Shown here one piece after another: positions 1 through 8,868 of a DNA stretch of 46,528 bases. This DNA comes from an uncultured Eubacteriales bacterium (GTDB lineage Bacteria; Bacillota; Clostridia; Oscillospirales; Butyricicoccaceae). Each line of letters starts with the position of its first letter. Position 1 is the stretch's first letter. The notes under the pieces are model-generated. The model had not been told where the DNA came from, ran no database searches, and saw only the letters and a program-made list of their open reading frames with translations. Both the position numbers and the translations under genes were made by a program. The stretch lies in contig CAKRRK010000010.1 in the NCBI GenBank assembly GCA_934395135.1, positions 1 through 46,528 on the forward strand. Reading direction: 5' to 3'.

Positions 1-2
1 TA

Positions 3-290
3 TACCATACTTCCAGCCTGTTTTCAAGAAAGCAAACCGGGCTTTCCCGCCAAAATTTCCCGTTCCCGTTTGCCGCCATCCTAAGGCGGCAAGCAAGGTG
101 GTGTGCGGTACAAACGAAGCAAAACGCTTTGTGCCGTATGGCAGGAAAAGGCTGCGCGCAGGAAAAGGGGATCAGCAGTCCGTTCCTTACCGGCGGCAGC
201 GGGAATGATAGATATCCCAACGGAAAAGAACTCTTTGCTATGCTGGAGGAACTATGGGAAAATCCGCAGAATTTCCGTTTTTCGGCATAA
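3..290 (+). CDS. Possible 3' part of an unknown gene cut by the window edge
   Basis: Frame 3 of the plus strand is open from the left edge to a TAA at 288-290, about 95 codons. The last ~35 residues look protein-like (…GNDRYPNGKELFAMLEELW… ending NPQNFRFSA). I do not recognise a family. The upstream half is rich in Arg, Gln and Cys and is less convincing. No start is visible, so if real it begins outside the window. It would be convergent with the flavoprotein gene and would end inside that gene's terminator. A chance open frame of this length is quite possible. Confidence 0.3.
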   Translation, partial: YHTSSLFSRKQTGLSRQNFPFPFAAILRRQARWCAVQTKQNALCRMAGKGCAQEKGISSPFLTGGSGNDRYPNGKELFAMLEELWENPQNFRFSA

Positions 291-329
291 AAAAACAACG
301 GTGCAGCCTCTTTCGAGTCTACACCGCTT
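289..329 (-). terminator. Rho-independent terminator after the thioredoxin-reductase-like gene
   Basis: On the minus strand a GCGGTG…CACCGT hairpin closed by a GAAA loop (298-329) is followed by seven T residues (289-295). It lies about 115 bases past the stop codon at 444. Confidence 0.75.
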
Positions 330-443
330 ACATAAAACGTTTCCTTCTTTCTCCGGCTTGCCGAAGCGTTTCTTCTGTTGTTTCTATATCTTGCCCGCAA
401 AATCTCCTTCTGCCTTGCACTGCATCGCCGAAACACATCGTTG

Positions 444-1325
444 TTATGCCGGATTGCCGGCGTCTTTCTTCTTTGCACGAAGAAACTGCACGGCGGATAA
501 TCCGGCCACCGCCCCTTCATAAACCGCTTTGGCAATTTGCAGCAACCCGCCGGTACAATCTCCCGCGGCAAACAATCCCGGAATCGTGGTGGCCATTGCC
601 GCATCCACGGCAATGCGGTTTCCCTTGACAACTGCGCCCATCTTTCGGGCCAGCTCCACACTGCCCGCCACGCCATAGGCCACAAAAACACCTTCCGCCG
701 CCAAAGTTTCTCCATTGGCAAACGCGACGCCTTCCACCCGATCCGTTCCGTAAATTTCCTTTACTCTTTCCGGATATATCGCAACGCCTGCCGGAAACTC
801 TGCGGTAGGCATTTTTCCGTCTGTCACAAGGGATACGGATTTTACCACCGGCAGCAGATCGGAAACCTCATGAACGGCATATTGTCCATCTCCCAATACG
901 ACCACGTCCTTTCCCCGGTAAAAAAATGCGTCGCATACGGCGCAATAACTAACGCCGCTTCCTTCAAACGCTGCGATACCAGGCAAAGCAGGCACTGCCC
1001 GCGGCGCGCCGGTAGCAAGAATCACACTATCCGCCTTATACGTGTCCACAGTCCCCCGCACGGAAAATCCATCAAAGCCGTCGATGCCCACCACTTCATC
1101 CTGCACAAACCGCACGCCTGCATTTTTCGCGCCCTGAATCCCTGCCGCCTCCAGCTCTTTTCCAGAAACAGGGTGGGCAAATCCATAATAATTTTCAATT
1201 TTGTCCGTTTTTTCCAGAGCGCCGCTGCCTTTGGCGACTACCGTCGTAGAAATCCCTGCGCGCGCCGTGTATAGCGCCGCGGAAACCCCCGCAGGGCCTG
1301 CTCCCACAATCACTACATGTGCCAT
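444..1325 (-). CDS. Thioredoxin reductase-like FAD flavoprotein with degenerate NADPH site
   Basis: 293 residues, slightly shorter than a typical bacterial TrxB (~310). Seen: the FAD-binding GAGPAG motif (residues 8-13), the redox-active CAVC disulfide (128-131) in the usual YCAVCDA context, and the C-terminal FAD motif AAGDCTGG (~253-260). The central NAD(P)H Rossmann motif, normally GGGDSA, is GDGQYA (145-150), and the HRRxxxR motif that grips the 2'-phosphate of NADPH is missing. Family knowledge: TrxB reduces thioredoxin with NADPH, while flavin reductases lacking these motifs can use ferredoxin. I infer that electrons may not come from NADPH here. The ATG start has a GAGG about 10 bases upstream. 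rlmH is upstream with a 127-base gap; no thioredoxin gene is adjacent. An NADH-dependent or other disulfide reductase role is the alternative. Confidence 0.85.
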   Translation of the reverse strand: MAHVVIVGAGPAGVSAALYTARAGISTTVVAKGSGALEKTDKIENYYGFAHPVSGKELEAAGIQGAKNAGVRFVQDEVVGIDGFDGFSVRGTVDTYKADSVILATGAPRAVPALPGIAAFEGSGVSYCAVCDAFFYRGKDVVVLGDGQYAVHEVSDLLPVVKSVSLVTDGKMPTAEFPAGVAIYPERVKEIYGTDRVEGVAFANGETLAAEGVFVAYGVAGSVELARKMGAVVKGNRIAVDAAMATTIPGLFAAGDCTGGLLQIAKAVYEGAVAGLSAVQFLRAKKKDAGNPA

Positions 1326-1452
1326 ACTGCATTCACCTCACCGGAACGCATCCGCCCTGTAGGCAGATCTTCCTTTTTCTACTATTTGTTTTTATGCTCC
1401 GCTGCCCCTGGATATGCCCGGCAATCCGAAGCATACCCCCTGCTTTCCTCCG

Positions 1453-1935
1453 CTATTTATGGTATTTCCCGCCGGATAAAATCTGAAATCCCCGATACAG
1501 CTGTTCCATCAGCATCACTCTTGCCAAATGATGCGGGAAAGTCATAGGCGACATAGAAAGCTTCCAGCTCCCACGGTCTTTCACAGTCTGGGACAGCCCC
1601 ACGGAACCGCCAAGGATAAAACACAGCCGGGAAACGCCGCGCAGCATCATATTTTGCATTCGTTCCGCTAATTTCTCGCTGGAACAGAGTTCTCCTTCAA
1701 TGCACAGCGGAATTACCGCCGCGCCCTGTGGAATTTTTTCCAAAATCCATGCGCCTTCCTGTTCCAGTGCACCTTGCACATCACCGGCGCTGCACCGTTC
1801 CGGCAGCCGCTTTTCCGGCAATTCCACCACTTCTACCTTGCAGAAAGGCGACAGGCGCTTCCGGTATTCCTCCACGCCTTCTTTATAAAATGTTTCCTTT
1901 AACTTTCCAACGCAAAGAATTGTAACTGACAGCAT
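1453..1935 (-). CDS. rlmH: 23S rRNA (pseudouridine1915-N3)-methyltransferase RlmH
   Basis: 160 residues, the normal RlmH length. This SPOUT-fold enzyme uses S-adenosylmethionine to methylate pseudouridine 1915 in helix 69 of 23S rRNA in the assembled ribosome. Seen: N-terminal MLSVTILCVGKLKE; the knot motif FILGGSVGLS; the block MSPMTFPHHLARVMLMEQLY; and the invariant C-terminal GGKYHK. The ATG has AGGAG five bases upstream, and the stop of walJ lies only 8 bases before it, so the two are co-transcribed. In Bacillus rlmH also sits at the downstream end of the wal operon, so the synteny supports the call. Confidence 0.97.
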   Translation of the reverse strand: MLSVTILCVGKLKETFYKEGVEEYRKRLSPFCKVEVVELPEKRLPERCSAGDVQGALEQEGAWILEKIPQGAAVIPLCIEGELCSSEKLAERMQNMMLRGVSRLCFILGGSVGLSQTVKDRGSWKLSMSPMTFPHHLARVMLMEQLYRGFQILSGGKYHK

Positions 1936-1943
1936 ATCCGCTC

Positions 1944-2714
1944 CTATAACAGCACCGGCGCGTCCATTGGCCCCGGCGGCGCCGCAATGACCCGGGCGTT
2001 CTTTCCAGCCAGCGCCCGACGGCTTTCTTGCAAGGCAAGCTCCGGCAAATTGTTTTGTTCACTGATGTGCGCCAGAATAAACCGGCTGGTTCCATGCTGC
2101 GCAAGATCACTCACACAAACAGCACAATCCAAATTGGACAAATGTCCCCGGTTTCCCCGCACCCGTTCTTTCAGCGGCCATGGATATGGGCCGTTGTCCA
2201 GCATAGCCAGGTCATGGTTGGATTCAATCACTACCGTATCGCAGCCATACAGCCGCTTTCTTACGCCGGATGGCATAAACCCCATGTCGGTTACAAACCC
2301 AAACCGGTGTTTTTGCGTGGTTAATATGTATCCATAGCTTTCCGCCGTGTCATGCGGCGTGCGCATCGGTGTTACATGGATGCTGCCGATGTCAAAACCG
2401 GTTTCTTCCGAAAATGCCACCAGCTGTTTTTCTGCTTCCGGGACGCGGCGTGCAATGCTCCTGGCGGTCAGCGGGCCCGCATACACCGGTATGTCATATT
2501 GGCGCGCAAAAGTCTGCATCCCTTTGATGTGGTCCCCATGGTCATGCGTCACAAGCACGCCCGTCAGCTGTTCCAGCCCCATATCCAGCCGATGCAGCGC
2601 GTTTTTCACCCCGCGCACCGAAACGCCAATATCAATGAGCACCGCCGTTTGATTCTGTACATAGAGAGAAGCATTCCCTCTGGAGCTGCTTCCAATGCTA
2701 TAAAAAAATTCCAT
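1944..2714 (-). CDS. walJ: Metallo-beta-lactamase-fold hydrolase WalJ (YycJ/VicX)
   Basis: 256 residues. Seen: the metal-binding HDHGDH motif at 57-62, a downstream histidine (GHLSNLD) and a C-terminal LAHISEQNN block, as in the YycJ/WalJ branch of the beta-lactamase fold. Family members are cytoplasmic, probably nuclease-like, and linked to coordinating replication with cell division through the WalRK regulon; the exact substrate is not settled. Start ATG at 2714 has a weak AAAGG about 10 bases upstream. The gene is separated from the rest of the wal cluster by murA, which is unusual compared with Bacillus (see findings). Confidence 0.93.
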   Translation of the reverse strand: MEFFYSIGSSSRGNASLYVQNQTAVLIDIGVSVRGVKNALHRLDMGLEQLTGVLVTHDHGDHIKGMQTFARQYDIPVYAGPLTARSIARRVPEAEKQLVAFSEETGFDIGSIHVTPMRTPHDTAESYGYILTTQKHRFGFVTDMGFMPSGVRKRLYGCDTVVIESNHDLAMLDNGPYPWPLKERVRGNRGHLSNLDCAVCVSDLAQHGTSRFILAHISEQNNLPELALQESRRALAGKNARVIAAPPGPMDAPVLL

Positions 2715-2770
2715 TGTTTGTTCGCCTTTATAAAGCCATCGGCGAAGAGGTGTCTCTCCGCCGAAATTTA

Positions 2771-4063
2771 TTACGCATTCTTTTCATGGATGTCATCGCC
2801 CGGCATCTCGGCCCGGTACATATCCGCTCCAAGGTTCACCAGCTTTTCCACAATGTTTTCATATCCCCGCTCAATGTTCGTGACCTGTTCCACTTCCGTG
2901 ACGCCTTTTGCGGCAAGGCCTGCAATCACCATCGCCGCACCAGCACGCAAATCAAACGCCTTGACCGGCGCGCCTGTAATTTCCGGCACGCCTTCCACAA
3001 TGGCAATCTTGCCGTCTACTTTGATTTTCGCCCCCATGCGGTTCAGCTCATCCACATATTTATAACGATTGTCCCATACCCCTTCGCTCACGATGCTCGT
3101 CCCGTTTGCCAACGCAAGAACCGTTGTAAGCTGCGGCTGCATATCCGTTGGAAATCCCGGATAAGGCATCGTCTTAATGTCCGTCCGGTTCAGTTCTCCC
3201 ATCCGGGTTACAAGGATGGAGTCGTCAAATTCCGTAATTTCCACGCCCATCTCAATCAGTTTGCTGGAAATGCAGTCCAAATGCTTGGGTATGACATTTT
3301 TAATCAGGACTTGTCCGCCTGCTGCAGCCACTGCCGCCATATAGGTGCCGGCCTCGATCTGGTCTGGTATGATGGAATATTCCCCGCCCCTGAGCCGTTT
3401 CACACCGCGGATTTTAATGACATCGGTGCCAGCGCCCTTGACATCCGCACCCATAACATTCAAAAAGTTTGCAAGATCCACAATATGGGGTTCTTTTGCC
3501 ACATTTTCAATGATTGTTTGACCCTCTGCCAGCACTGCCGCAAGCATTACGTTAATGGTGGCCCCTACCGACACAACGTCAAAATAAATATGGCCGCCCT
3601 TCAGCCCGTTGGGGGCTTCGGCATAAATTACGCCGCCTTTGATTTGAATCTCCGCGCCAAGGGCCTCCAGTCCTTTAATATGCTGGTCAATGGGACGCAC
3701 GCCGCCAAAATTACAGCCTCCCGGCATGGCAACTTCCGCACAGCCATATTTCCCCAGCATAGCGCCAATGAGATAATACGACGAACGGATTTTCCGCATC
3801 AGGTCAAAAGGTCTTGCATGCATATTGAGTTTTTGCGTGTTCAGTTCTATTGTTGTCTGATTCAGCAACCGGATGTTGCAGCCAAACTGGCGCAAAATTT
3901 CAAGCTGCATCGTCACATCAATAATCTTTGGTATATTTTCAATCACACAAGGGCCGTCCACCAGTATCGCGGCAGGCACAATAGCAACCGCGGCATTTTT
4001 CGCGCCGCTGATTGTGATCTCGCCGTTTAACCGTTTTCCCCCGTTAATAATATATTTCGTCAA
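2771..4063 (-). CDS. murA: UDP-N-acetylglucosamine 1-carboxyvinyltransferase MurA
   Basis: 430 residues, full length. Catalyses enolpyruvyl transfer from PEP to UDP-GlcNAc, the first committed step of peptidoglycan synthesis, in the cytoplasm. Seen: the SGAKNAA motif with Lys22/Asn23; the catalytic loop PGGCNFGGVRP with Cys117, the residue that fosfomycin alkylates; and SVGATINVML and REPHIVDLANFL-like conserved blocks. The loop after the Cys is one residue longer than in E. coli MurA (GGCNFGGVRP against GGCTIGARP). The start is TTG at 4063, with AGGGG about 9 bases upstream; no ATG fits the conserved N-terminus TKYIINGG. It has its own candidate promoter (4148-4176), so it may be transcribed separately from walI. 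Confidence 0.96.
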   Translation of the reverse strand: MTKYIINGGKRLNGEITISGAKNAAVAIVPAAILVDGPCVIENIPKIIDVTMQLEILRQFGCNIRLLNQTTIELNTQKLNMHARPFDLMRKIRSSYYLIGAMLGKYGCAEVAMPGGCNFGGVRPIDQHIKGLEALGAEIQIKGGVIYAEAPNGLKGGHIYFDVVSVGATINVMLAAVLAEGQTIIENVAKEPHIVDLANFLNVMGADVKGAGTDVIKIRGVKRLRGGEYSIIPDQIEAGTYMAAVAAAGGQVLIKNVIPKHLDCISSKLIEMGVEITEFDDSILVTRMGELNRTDIKTMPYPGFPTDMQPQLTTVLALANGTSIVSEGVWDNRYKYVDELNRMGAKIKVDGKIAIVEGVPEITGAPVKAFDLRAGAAMVIAGLAAKGVTEVEQVTNIERGYENIVEKLVNLGADMYRAEMPGDDIHEKNA

Positions 4064-4147
4064 ACGAACCGTCCCCTAACTGTCTCTTTCCTTGTTATCC
4101 CTTTACAAGCGGTATTCCGCTCACAATCTACATATTATACAAATTGT

Positions 4148-4176
4148 ATTTTATCACAATTTTTCCTAAAAATCAA
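4148..4176 (-). promoter_or_regulatory. Candidate sigma-A promoter for murA
   Basis: On the minus strand TTGATT (4171-4176), a 17-base spacer, then TAAAAT (4148-4153). It lies in the 133-base gap between walI and murA and gives a leader of roughly 80 bases. Confidence 0.6.
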
Positions 4177-4196
4177 AAGGTTTTTTTCAAGAATTT

Positions 4197-5006
4197 TTAT
4201 AAAGTTCCAACAATTTCTTTGGATAAGCAATCCATGGTAAAGATCCCTGCGTCTGTAGCGATTTGGCAGGCGGGCCGCACCCTGAAAATTCCGTTTTCCA
4301 CTTCCTCACAGTAGTAGCATGGGGTGATCGCGTCAACGGCCGCAATGTCCCGCGCCTCCATTAAAGCAAGCAGACTGCCAAACACCAGCGGTATCTGCTG
4401 ATTCGGCTTATTTTCTGCTGCAAACGTCCCAAACACCCAGTCGCCGTATACCATAAAGTTTTCGCGTACGCCGCCGGTAAACGACAGATGCTTATTTTGT
4501 ATCCGCACGCCGTCTATCACTCGATAAACCTGAGCCGTAAACACCCCGCCGTCTTCTTCCGTTTCCATTTCATAAACCGCGTCGGCAGGCAGCATATTTT
4601 TTATCGTCTTTTCAAACTGCTGCATCGTTACTGTTTTTATTGTGTCCGAAGTTCCGGAAATATAGTCATTGTTTGTAATTGTTATTTTCGCCTGATTTAA
4701 CAGAAATTCTACGCCTTCTTCCGTCTCCTGTTTTATGGCATGTTCTCCAATGAACCGTGCTGCAAATGCCGCAGCGCCTTCGGCGTCCTGCTGCAGGCCG
4801 CCTTCCGTCAATTCGGCGATGCCGTCCGCAATGACATCCGCCGTACATTGAATGTTATTTCGTTCCAAAATGCGCACCATATCCGCCACATTCTCCCGCT
4901 GGGTATGATATTCCGCAGAGGAGTGCTGAATAAGGTTCCACGCCAGTATGCAGTTTACAACGGCCAGCAGCACAATGAGTATGGTCTTGATCTTCCCCCA
5001 CTGCAA
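4197..5006 (-). CDS. walI: WalK-regulating membrane protein WalI (YycI)
   Basis: 269 residues from TTG at 5006. An ATG two codons earlier sits only 2 bases from the Shine-Dalgarno GGAGG, whereas the TTG is 8 bases away. Starting at TTG also gives the YycI-like N-terminus QWGKIKTILI, matching the family pattern of M-x-W-x-K-x-K-T. One N-terminal membrane segment (about residues 6-26) anchors an extracytoplasmic domain. Family knowledge: WalI and WalH associate in the membrane with the sensor kinase WalK and modulate its activity. It follows walH with a 12-base gap. Confidence 0.85.
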   Translation of the reverse strand: MQWGKIKTILIVLLAVVNCILAWNLIQHSSAEYHTQRENVADMVRILERNNIQCTADVIADGIAELTEGGLQQDAEGAAAFAARFIGEHAIKQETEEGVEFLLNQAKITITNNDYISGTSDTIKTVTMQQFEKTIKNMLPADAVYEMETEEDGGVFTAQVYRVIDGVRIQNKHLSFTGGVRENFMVYGDWVFGTFAAENKPNQQIPLVFGSLLALMEARDIAAVDAITPCYYCEEVENGIFRVRPACQIATDAGIFTMDCLSKEIVGTL

Positions 5007-5018
5007 TCGCATTCCCTC

Positions 5019-6320
5019 CTATCTGTCGATGCGTTTTACTTTTGGCGCCAACACGCCGTCTGCCTGTTCATACCGAACGCATACGCCGGTGTCTCCGCCG
5101 CGAATGCTGGCCGCAACCTGCTCCATCGGCATTACAAACACCGTTTCCCCCGTCATTTTATATTTGGAAAGATAAATCACGCTGCTCACCAGAAGATTGT
5201 CCTGAAAAACAAACTTTGCAAGGTACCCCGTTTCCAAGCTCACCGGAACGCTTTGCAGCGCTCCGTCAAAGCAGATGGTCTCCATTCCATCCTTTTCCCC
5301 TGCGGTCACCCGGGACAAATACGTTTCTCCGCCGCCCACGCTTTCATAAGCCGACTGCAAAATGGTATGACAAAGATTGGTTTTGTAAAGCAGTTCCTGC
5401 TGGCGGGATACCAGATCCTGCTTCGGATAGGCGGCAAGTCCTCCGGATTCGACCGACGCTTCAAAGGTAATCCGCCCATTGTCCGTGATGCTGAGGGTAC
5501 TGTCATTTTCCACATAAACCCAGGCGCTTTCTCCCTCGTCGTAATAGCTTTTCGCGGTATATGGATTGTATTCAAAGGCTTCCAGCACGCTCTGCTTGGA
5601 TTCCTGTCCGCCAACCTGCGAAAAATCCACTGAAACCGGCCGGGCCGTCTGATAAGGGGCATGCTCTGTGAACACCAAGGTTTCCGGCACCAGGCTCTCA
5701 TAAGCCAGATCCGCTGCAAATTGGCAGGATGAAAGCGAAAATTGATGCAAAGTGTCGGAAAACAGCCTCTCGTCCACCGCAGTGCTTCCTTTGTAAAGTC
5801 TGCCGTCGCTGCCGTTGCGGACAAGGACGGCATATTGCTGTTCGGATTCCTGTACAAGCAGCATCGTCCCGACCGACAGCGTGCTTTGACATGGCGCTTC
5901 CAGCCAGGCTGCCAGCAGCGGCAGCGGCAGCGCTCCGTCATAATGCAAATAAAGCAACGGCTGCTGCAGATACGGCTTGATATCCTGTACTTCCTGCCAT
6001 TGGCCGAGGTTGGAAAACGCTTCCCGAAGCACCGGAGACACGGTGCCAAACGCACTTTGCAGGGCAGCAGCGTCCTGCTGCAGCGCAGTCAGTTCGCCGT
6101 CTTTGCCCACGGCGAACTGCACGGGGTAAGCGCTGATGGAAGCTGCCGGCAGATTCTCCGGCTCCTCCGGCGCCAATGCAAACAGGCCGTGGAACATCAC
6201 ATTTTCCGGCACGTTCTCGTAATCCAGGCCATAAACCCAGGTAATACGGATCAGGCCCAGCATGCAAAAGACCAGCGCCCACAATACGACAGTTTTTACC
6301 GTCTCAATTTTTCCTTTCAT
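5019..6320 (-). CDS. walH: WalK-regulating membrane protein WalH (YycH)
   Basis: 433 residues from the ATG at 6320, preceded by GAGGAT about 7 bases upstream; the longer frame back to 6368 adds a Cys/Arg-rich stretch that would lie inside walK and is rejected. The start overlaps the end of walK by 17 bases, which suggests translational coupling. One N-terminal membrane helix (about residues 9-27, VVLWALVFCMLGLIRI) is followed by a long extracytoplasmic domain. Sequence is poorly conserved in this family, so the call rests on topology, length and position between walK and walI. Confidence 0.8.
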   Translation of the reverse strand: MKGKIETVKTVVLWALVFCMLGLIRITWVYGLDYENVPENVMFHGLFALAPEEPENLPAASISAYPVQFAVGKDGELTALQQDAAALQSAFGTVSPVLREAFSNLGQWQEVQDIKPYLQQPLLYLHYDGALPLPLLAAWLEAPCQSTLSVGTMLLVQESEQQYAVLVRNGSDGRLYKGSTAVDERLFSDTLHQFSLSSCQFAADLAYESLVPETLVFTEHAPYQTARPVSVDFSQVGGQESKQSVLEAFEYNPYTAKSYYDEGESAWVYVENDSTLSITDNGRITFEASVESGGLAAYPKQDLVSRQQELLYKTNLCHTILQSAYESVGGGETYLSRVTAGEKDGMETICFDGALQSVPVSLETGYLAKFVFQDNLLVSSVIYLSKYKMTGETVFVMPMEQVAASIRGGDTGVCVRYEQADGVLAPKVKRIDR

Positions 6321-8097
6321 TCTGGATATCCTCTTCCGGCAGAAGGGGCAGATCCGTCGGCAGCACAATGGTAATGGTAGTCCCCTCGTCCACTTTGCTG
6401 TCCAGGTGGATCGTCCCTTTGTGAATTTCTACAATTTCTTTTGCAATGGCAAGTCCCAGTCCTGTACCGCCGGCCTTTCTGCTCCGCGCTTTATCCACAC
6501 GGTAAAACCGTTCAAACAGGCGGGGCGCATCTTTCTCCGGAATGCCGATCCCATTGTCTTTCACCTTCACGGTAATGTGATTTTTATCCCGGTTTAAGCC
6601 GAAAATTTCTATCGTTCCGCCCTTTGGCGTATACTTCATAGCATTGGACACAATGTTGACGATTACCTGCTCTATGCGGTCCCGGTCGCCGTTCATCGTC
6701 GGGATATCATCTACGGTCAGAGTAATCTGCTGCTTCTCCTTTTCCGCCTCCAGCAAGACGGACTGATACACCTTGTTCAGCACATCCTTTATGGAAAACT
6801 CTGAAAACTTCATATCCATCCTGCCATAATCCAGCCGGGACAACGTGAGAAGGTCTTTGACAATCCGTGTCATACGATCCGCTTCTCCGGATACGATATT
6901 CAAAAATTCCACGGTGGTTTCCGGCGGCAGTTCGCCTCCCGCATCCAGAATGGTTTCCGTGTAGCTTTTAATATTGGTCAGAGGGGTGCGGAGTTCATGG
7001 GAAACATTCGCTACAAATTCCTTGCGGGAATCGTCCAGTTTTTTCTGTTCGGTAACATCCCGAATCATCGTAATGATGCCGCCGTCGCCGTATGGCGCAA
7101 ACAAAATGGACACCGCGCGGCCGTCCCGATCCAGCTGAATCTGCTGCCCGCCGCTGATATCCTCCGGAATGGGGATGCCCCGGAACACATCGTCAAAGGT
7201 CATCTCCTCCTGAAAGGTAATGTCCAAAAGTTTTTCCGCGGCATAGTTCATATGAATGATTGTTCCGGCGCCGGTAAACGCCGCCACGCCGTCTGTCATA
7301 TAGGAAAACAGCGTGTTCAGCTTGTCCCGTTCGCTTTGTATCTCCTCCATCGTTTCCTGCAGCTTGTCCGCCATTTTATTAAACGTAACGGCAAGGTCGC
7401 CGATTTCGTCTGTGGACTCTGCTTCTACTTTGTGACCGAATTCGCCTTTTGATACAAACTGCGCAAACACCTTAAGCTTTTCAATGGGGTTTGTAATGGT
7501 CTTGCTCAAAATGATGCTGAGCAGGATGGCGGTCAGAAGTCCAAACAGGATTGCCTGCACAACGATGGAAACCAGCGTCCAGTTTAAATCCGCGAGTTCC
7601 GCCTTGTTGTCTCGGATATAAATAATATACGGCCGTTCCTCACCGCCGACAGGAATGGCAACGTCCATAAAATCATCGGAAATCGAGCCGCTGTTCCCCA
7701 CTTCTCCCGCCATCGCCGACAAAATGTTGGAAGTCAGGCTTAGGTCCTGGTCCACCGACTCATTGGAGCCGGTCAGAAAGGCGCCGGTTTTTCCATCCAG
7801 AATATAATAATTCCGGTAACGGTTGATTCCGAGGGAGGTGGCGTATGCCTCCAGCATTCCTTTGATTTTTTTCTCCGCGTTTTCTCCCTTTGCCAGAGCG
7901 TCCAGTTTCCCGATGGTATCCTGGTCAAAAACCGACGCTACCTGCTCCCGAAAGTTTCCAATATAAAAATTCGTTATGCTGTTAATGAGAAAGGAGCCTG
8001 CCACCGCCATGACGGATACAACGAGCAGCACCATTACAAGCACCAGCTTCATGCGAAGACTGTTGAAAAGAACCTTTTTTTCCTTCTGTTCATCCAT
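6304..8097 (-). CDS. walK: Cell-wall sensor histidine kinase WalK (YycG)
   Basis: 597 residues from ATG at 8097, which has GAGG 9 bases upstream; a TTG five codons earlier overlaps that site and is rejected. Domains in order: membrane helix (~15-40), extracytoplasmic sensor (~45-170), second membrane helix (~173-200), HAMP (~200-255, including ESTDEIGDL), PAS (~265-355), HisKA with the phospho-accepting histidine at about 367 in VSHELRTPLTN, and HATPase with N box (NIVSNAMKYTP), G1 (DNGIGIP) and G2 (GGTGLGLAI). The full HAMP-PAS-kinase layout is that of WalK, the essential sensor of peptidoglycan metabolism. It partners with walR directly upstream. Confidence 0.95.
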   Translation of the reverse strand: MDEQKEKKVLFNSLRMKLVLVMVLLVVSVMAVAGSFLINSITNFYIGNFREQVASVFDQDTIGKLDALAKGENAEKKIKGMLEAYATSLGINRYRNYYILDGKTGAFLTGSNESVDQDLSLTSNILSAMAGEVGNSGSISDDFMDVAIPVGGEERPYIIYIRDNKAELADLNWTLVSIVVQAILFGLLTAILLSIILSKTITNPIEKLKVFAQFVSKGEFGHKVEAESTDEIGDLAVTFNKMADKLQETMEEIQSERDKLNTLFSYMTDGVAAFTGAGTIIHMNYAAEKLLDITFQEEMTFDDVFRGIPIPEDISGGQQIQLDRDGRAVSILFAPYGDGGIITMIRDVTEQKKLDDSRKEFVANVSHELRTPLTNIKSYTETILDAGGELPPETTVEFLNIVSGEADRMTRIVKDLLTLSRLDYGRMDMKFSEFSIKDVLNKVYQSVLLEAEKEKQQITLTVDDIPTMNGDRDRIEQVIVNIVSNAMKYTPKGGTIEIFGLNRDKNHITVKVKDNGIGIPEKDAPRLFERFYRVDKARSRKAGGTGLGLAIAKEIVEIHKGTIHLDSKVDEGTTITIVLPTDLPLLPEEDIQNERKN

Positions 8098-8156
8098 AAC
8101 GAAATTCCTCAACTTTTGTTTTTGTCGGTATTCCGGGCAAGGGCGGTATGTTTCCG

Positions 8157-8849
8157 CTATTTTTTAAAATAGTACCCAAACCCCCGTTTTGTCATAATAT
8201 AGGCCGGCTCCGCCGGATCATCCTCGATTTTTTCCCGCAAGCGGCGGATTGCCACATCCACCGCGCGCAGATCCCCATAATAAGCGTATCCCCACACTTC
8301 TTTCATTAATTCCTCCCGGGAGAACACCTTGTCCGGTGCAGAGGCCAGCAGCGTTAAAATTTCAAAATCACGACTGGACAACTCCACATTTTTTCCATTT
8401 TTGTAAATTTCGCAAGCGGCCGGCGCATATGTAAGACCCTTTGCCCACTCAACCGTTTCCTGTCCGCCCCTTTCTCCCGCCGGCATCGCCGTTCGCCGGA
8501 TATTGGCTTTTACCCTTGCGATCAGTTCCCGCATGGAAAACGGTTTTGTCACATAATCGTCGGCTCCCAGTTCCAGACCGGTCACTTTGTCGGTTTCTTC
8601 CTCTCTGGCAGTAAGCATAATAACGGGCACACTGCTGGTTTTTCGCACTTCTTGCAAAATTTTAAAACCATCCATCCCCGGCAGCATCACGTCCAGAAGA
8701 ATCAGGTCAAAGGCACGGCTGGTCGCGGCCTCCAGCCCGTCCAGGCCGTTGCTGCAGGCACATACCTCATACCCTTCCCGCTTTAGATTGAATTCCAATA
8801 TGTCGGAAATGGCTTTTTCATCTTCTACAATCAAAATCGTCCTGTTCAA
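8157..8849 (-). CDS. walR: Essential response regulator WalR (YycF)
   Basis: 230 residues, OmpR family. Seen: receiver domain with acidic pair VEDE near the N-terminus, phospho-acceptor Asp in LILLDVMLPGMDGF, conserved Lys in VTKPFSMREL, then a winged-helix DNA-binding domain (SREELMKEVWGY, VDVAIRRLREKIE, TKRGFGYYF). The start is TTG at 8849: AGGAGG lies 7 bases before it, and the upstream extension of 47 codons would overlap the NUDIX gene. WalR controls autolysin and wall-synthesis genes. The gene starts the wal cluster, 59 bases before walK and 19 bases after the NUDIX stop. Confidence 0.95.
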   Translation of the reverse strand: MNRTILIVEDEKAISDILEFNLKREGYEVCACSNGLDGLEAATSRAFDLILLDVMLPGMDGFKILQEVRKTSSVPVIMLTAREEETDKVTGLELGADDYVTKPFSMRELIARVKANIRRTAMPAGERGGQETVEWAKGLTYAPAACEIYKNGKNVELSSRDFEILTLLASAPDKVFSREELMKEVWGYAYYGDLRAVDVAIRRLREKIEDDPAEPAYIMTKRGFGYYFKK

Positions 8850-8868
8850 TTCTATCCCTCCTGCTCTG

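Noticed and set aside
2714..4030. 438-codon plus-strand open frame opposite murA
   Set aside because: Antisense to a full, motif-complete murA; Cys/His/Phe-rich composition typical of a shadow frame; no homology I recognise.
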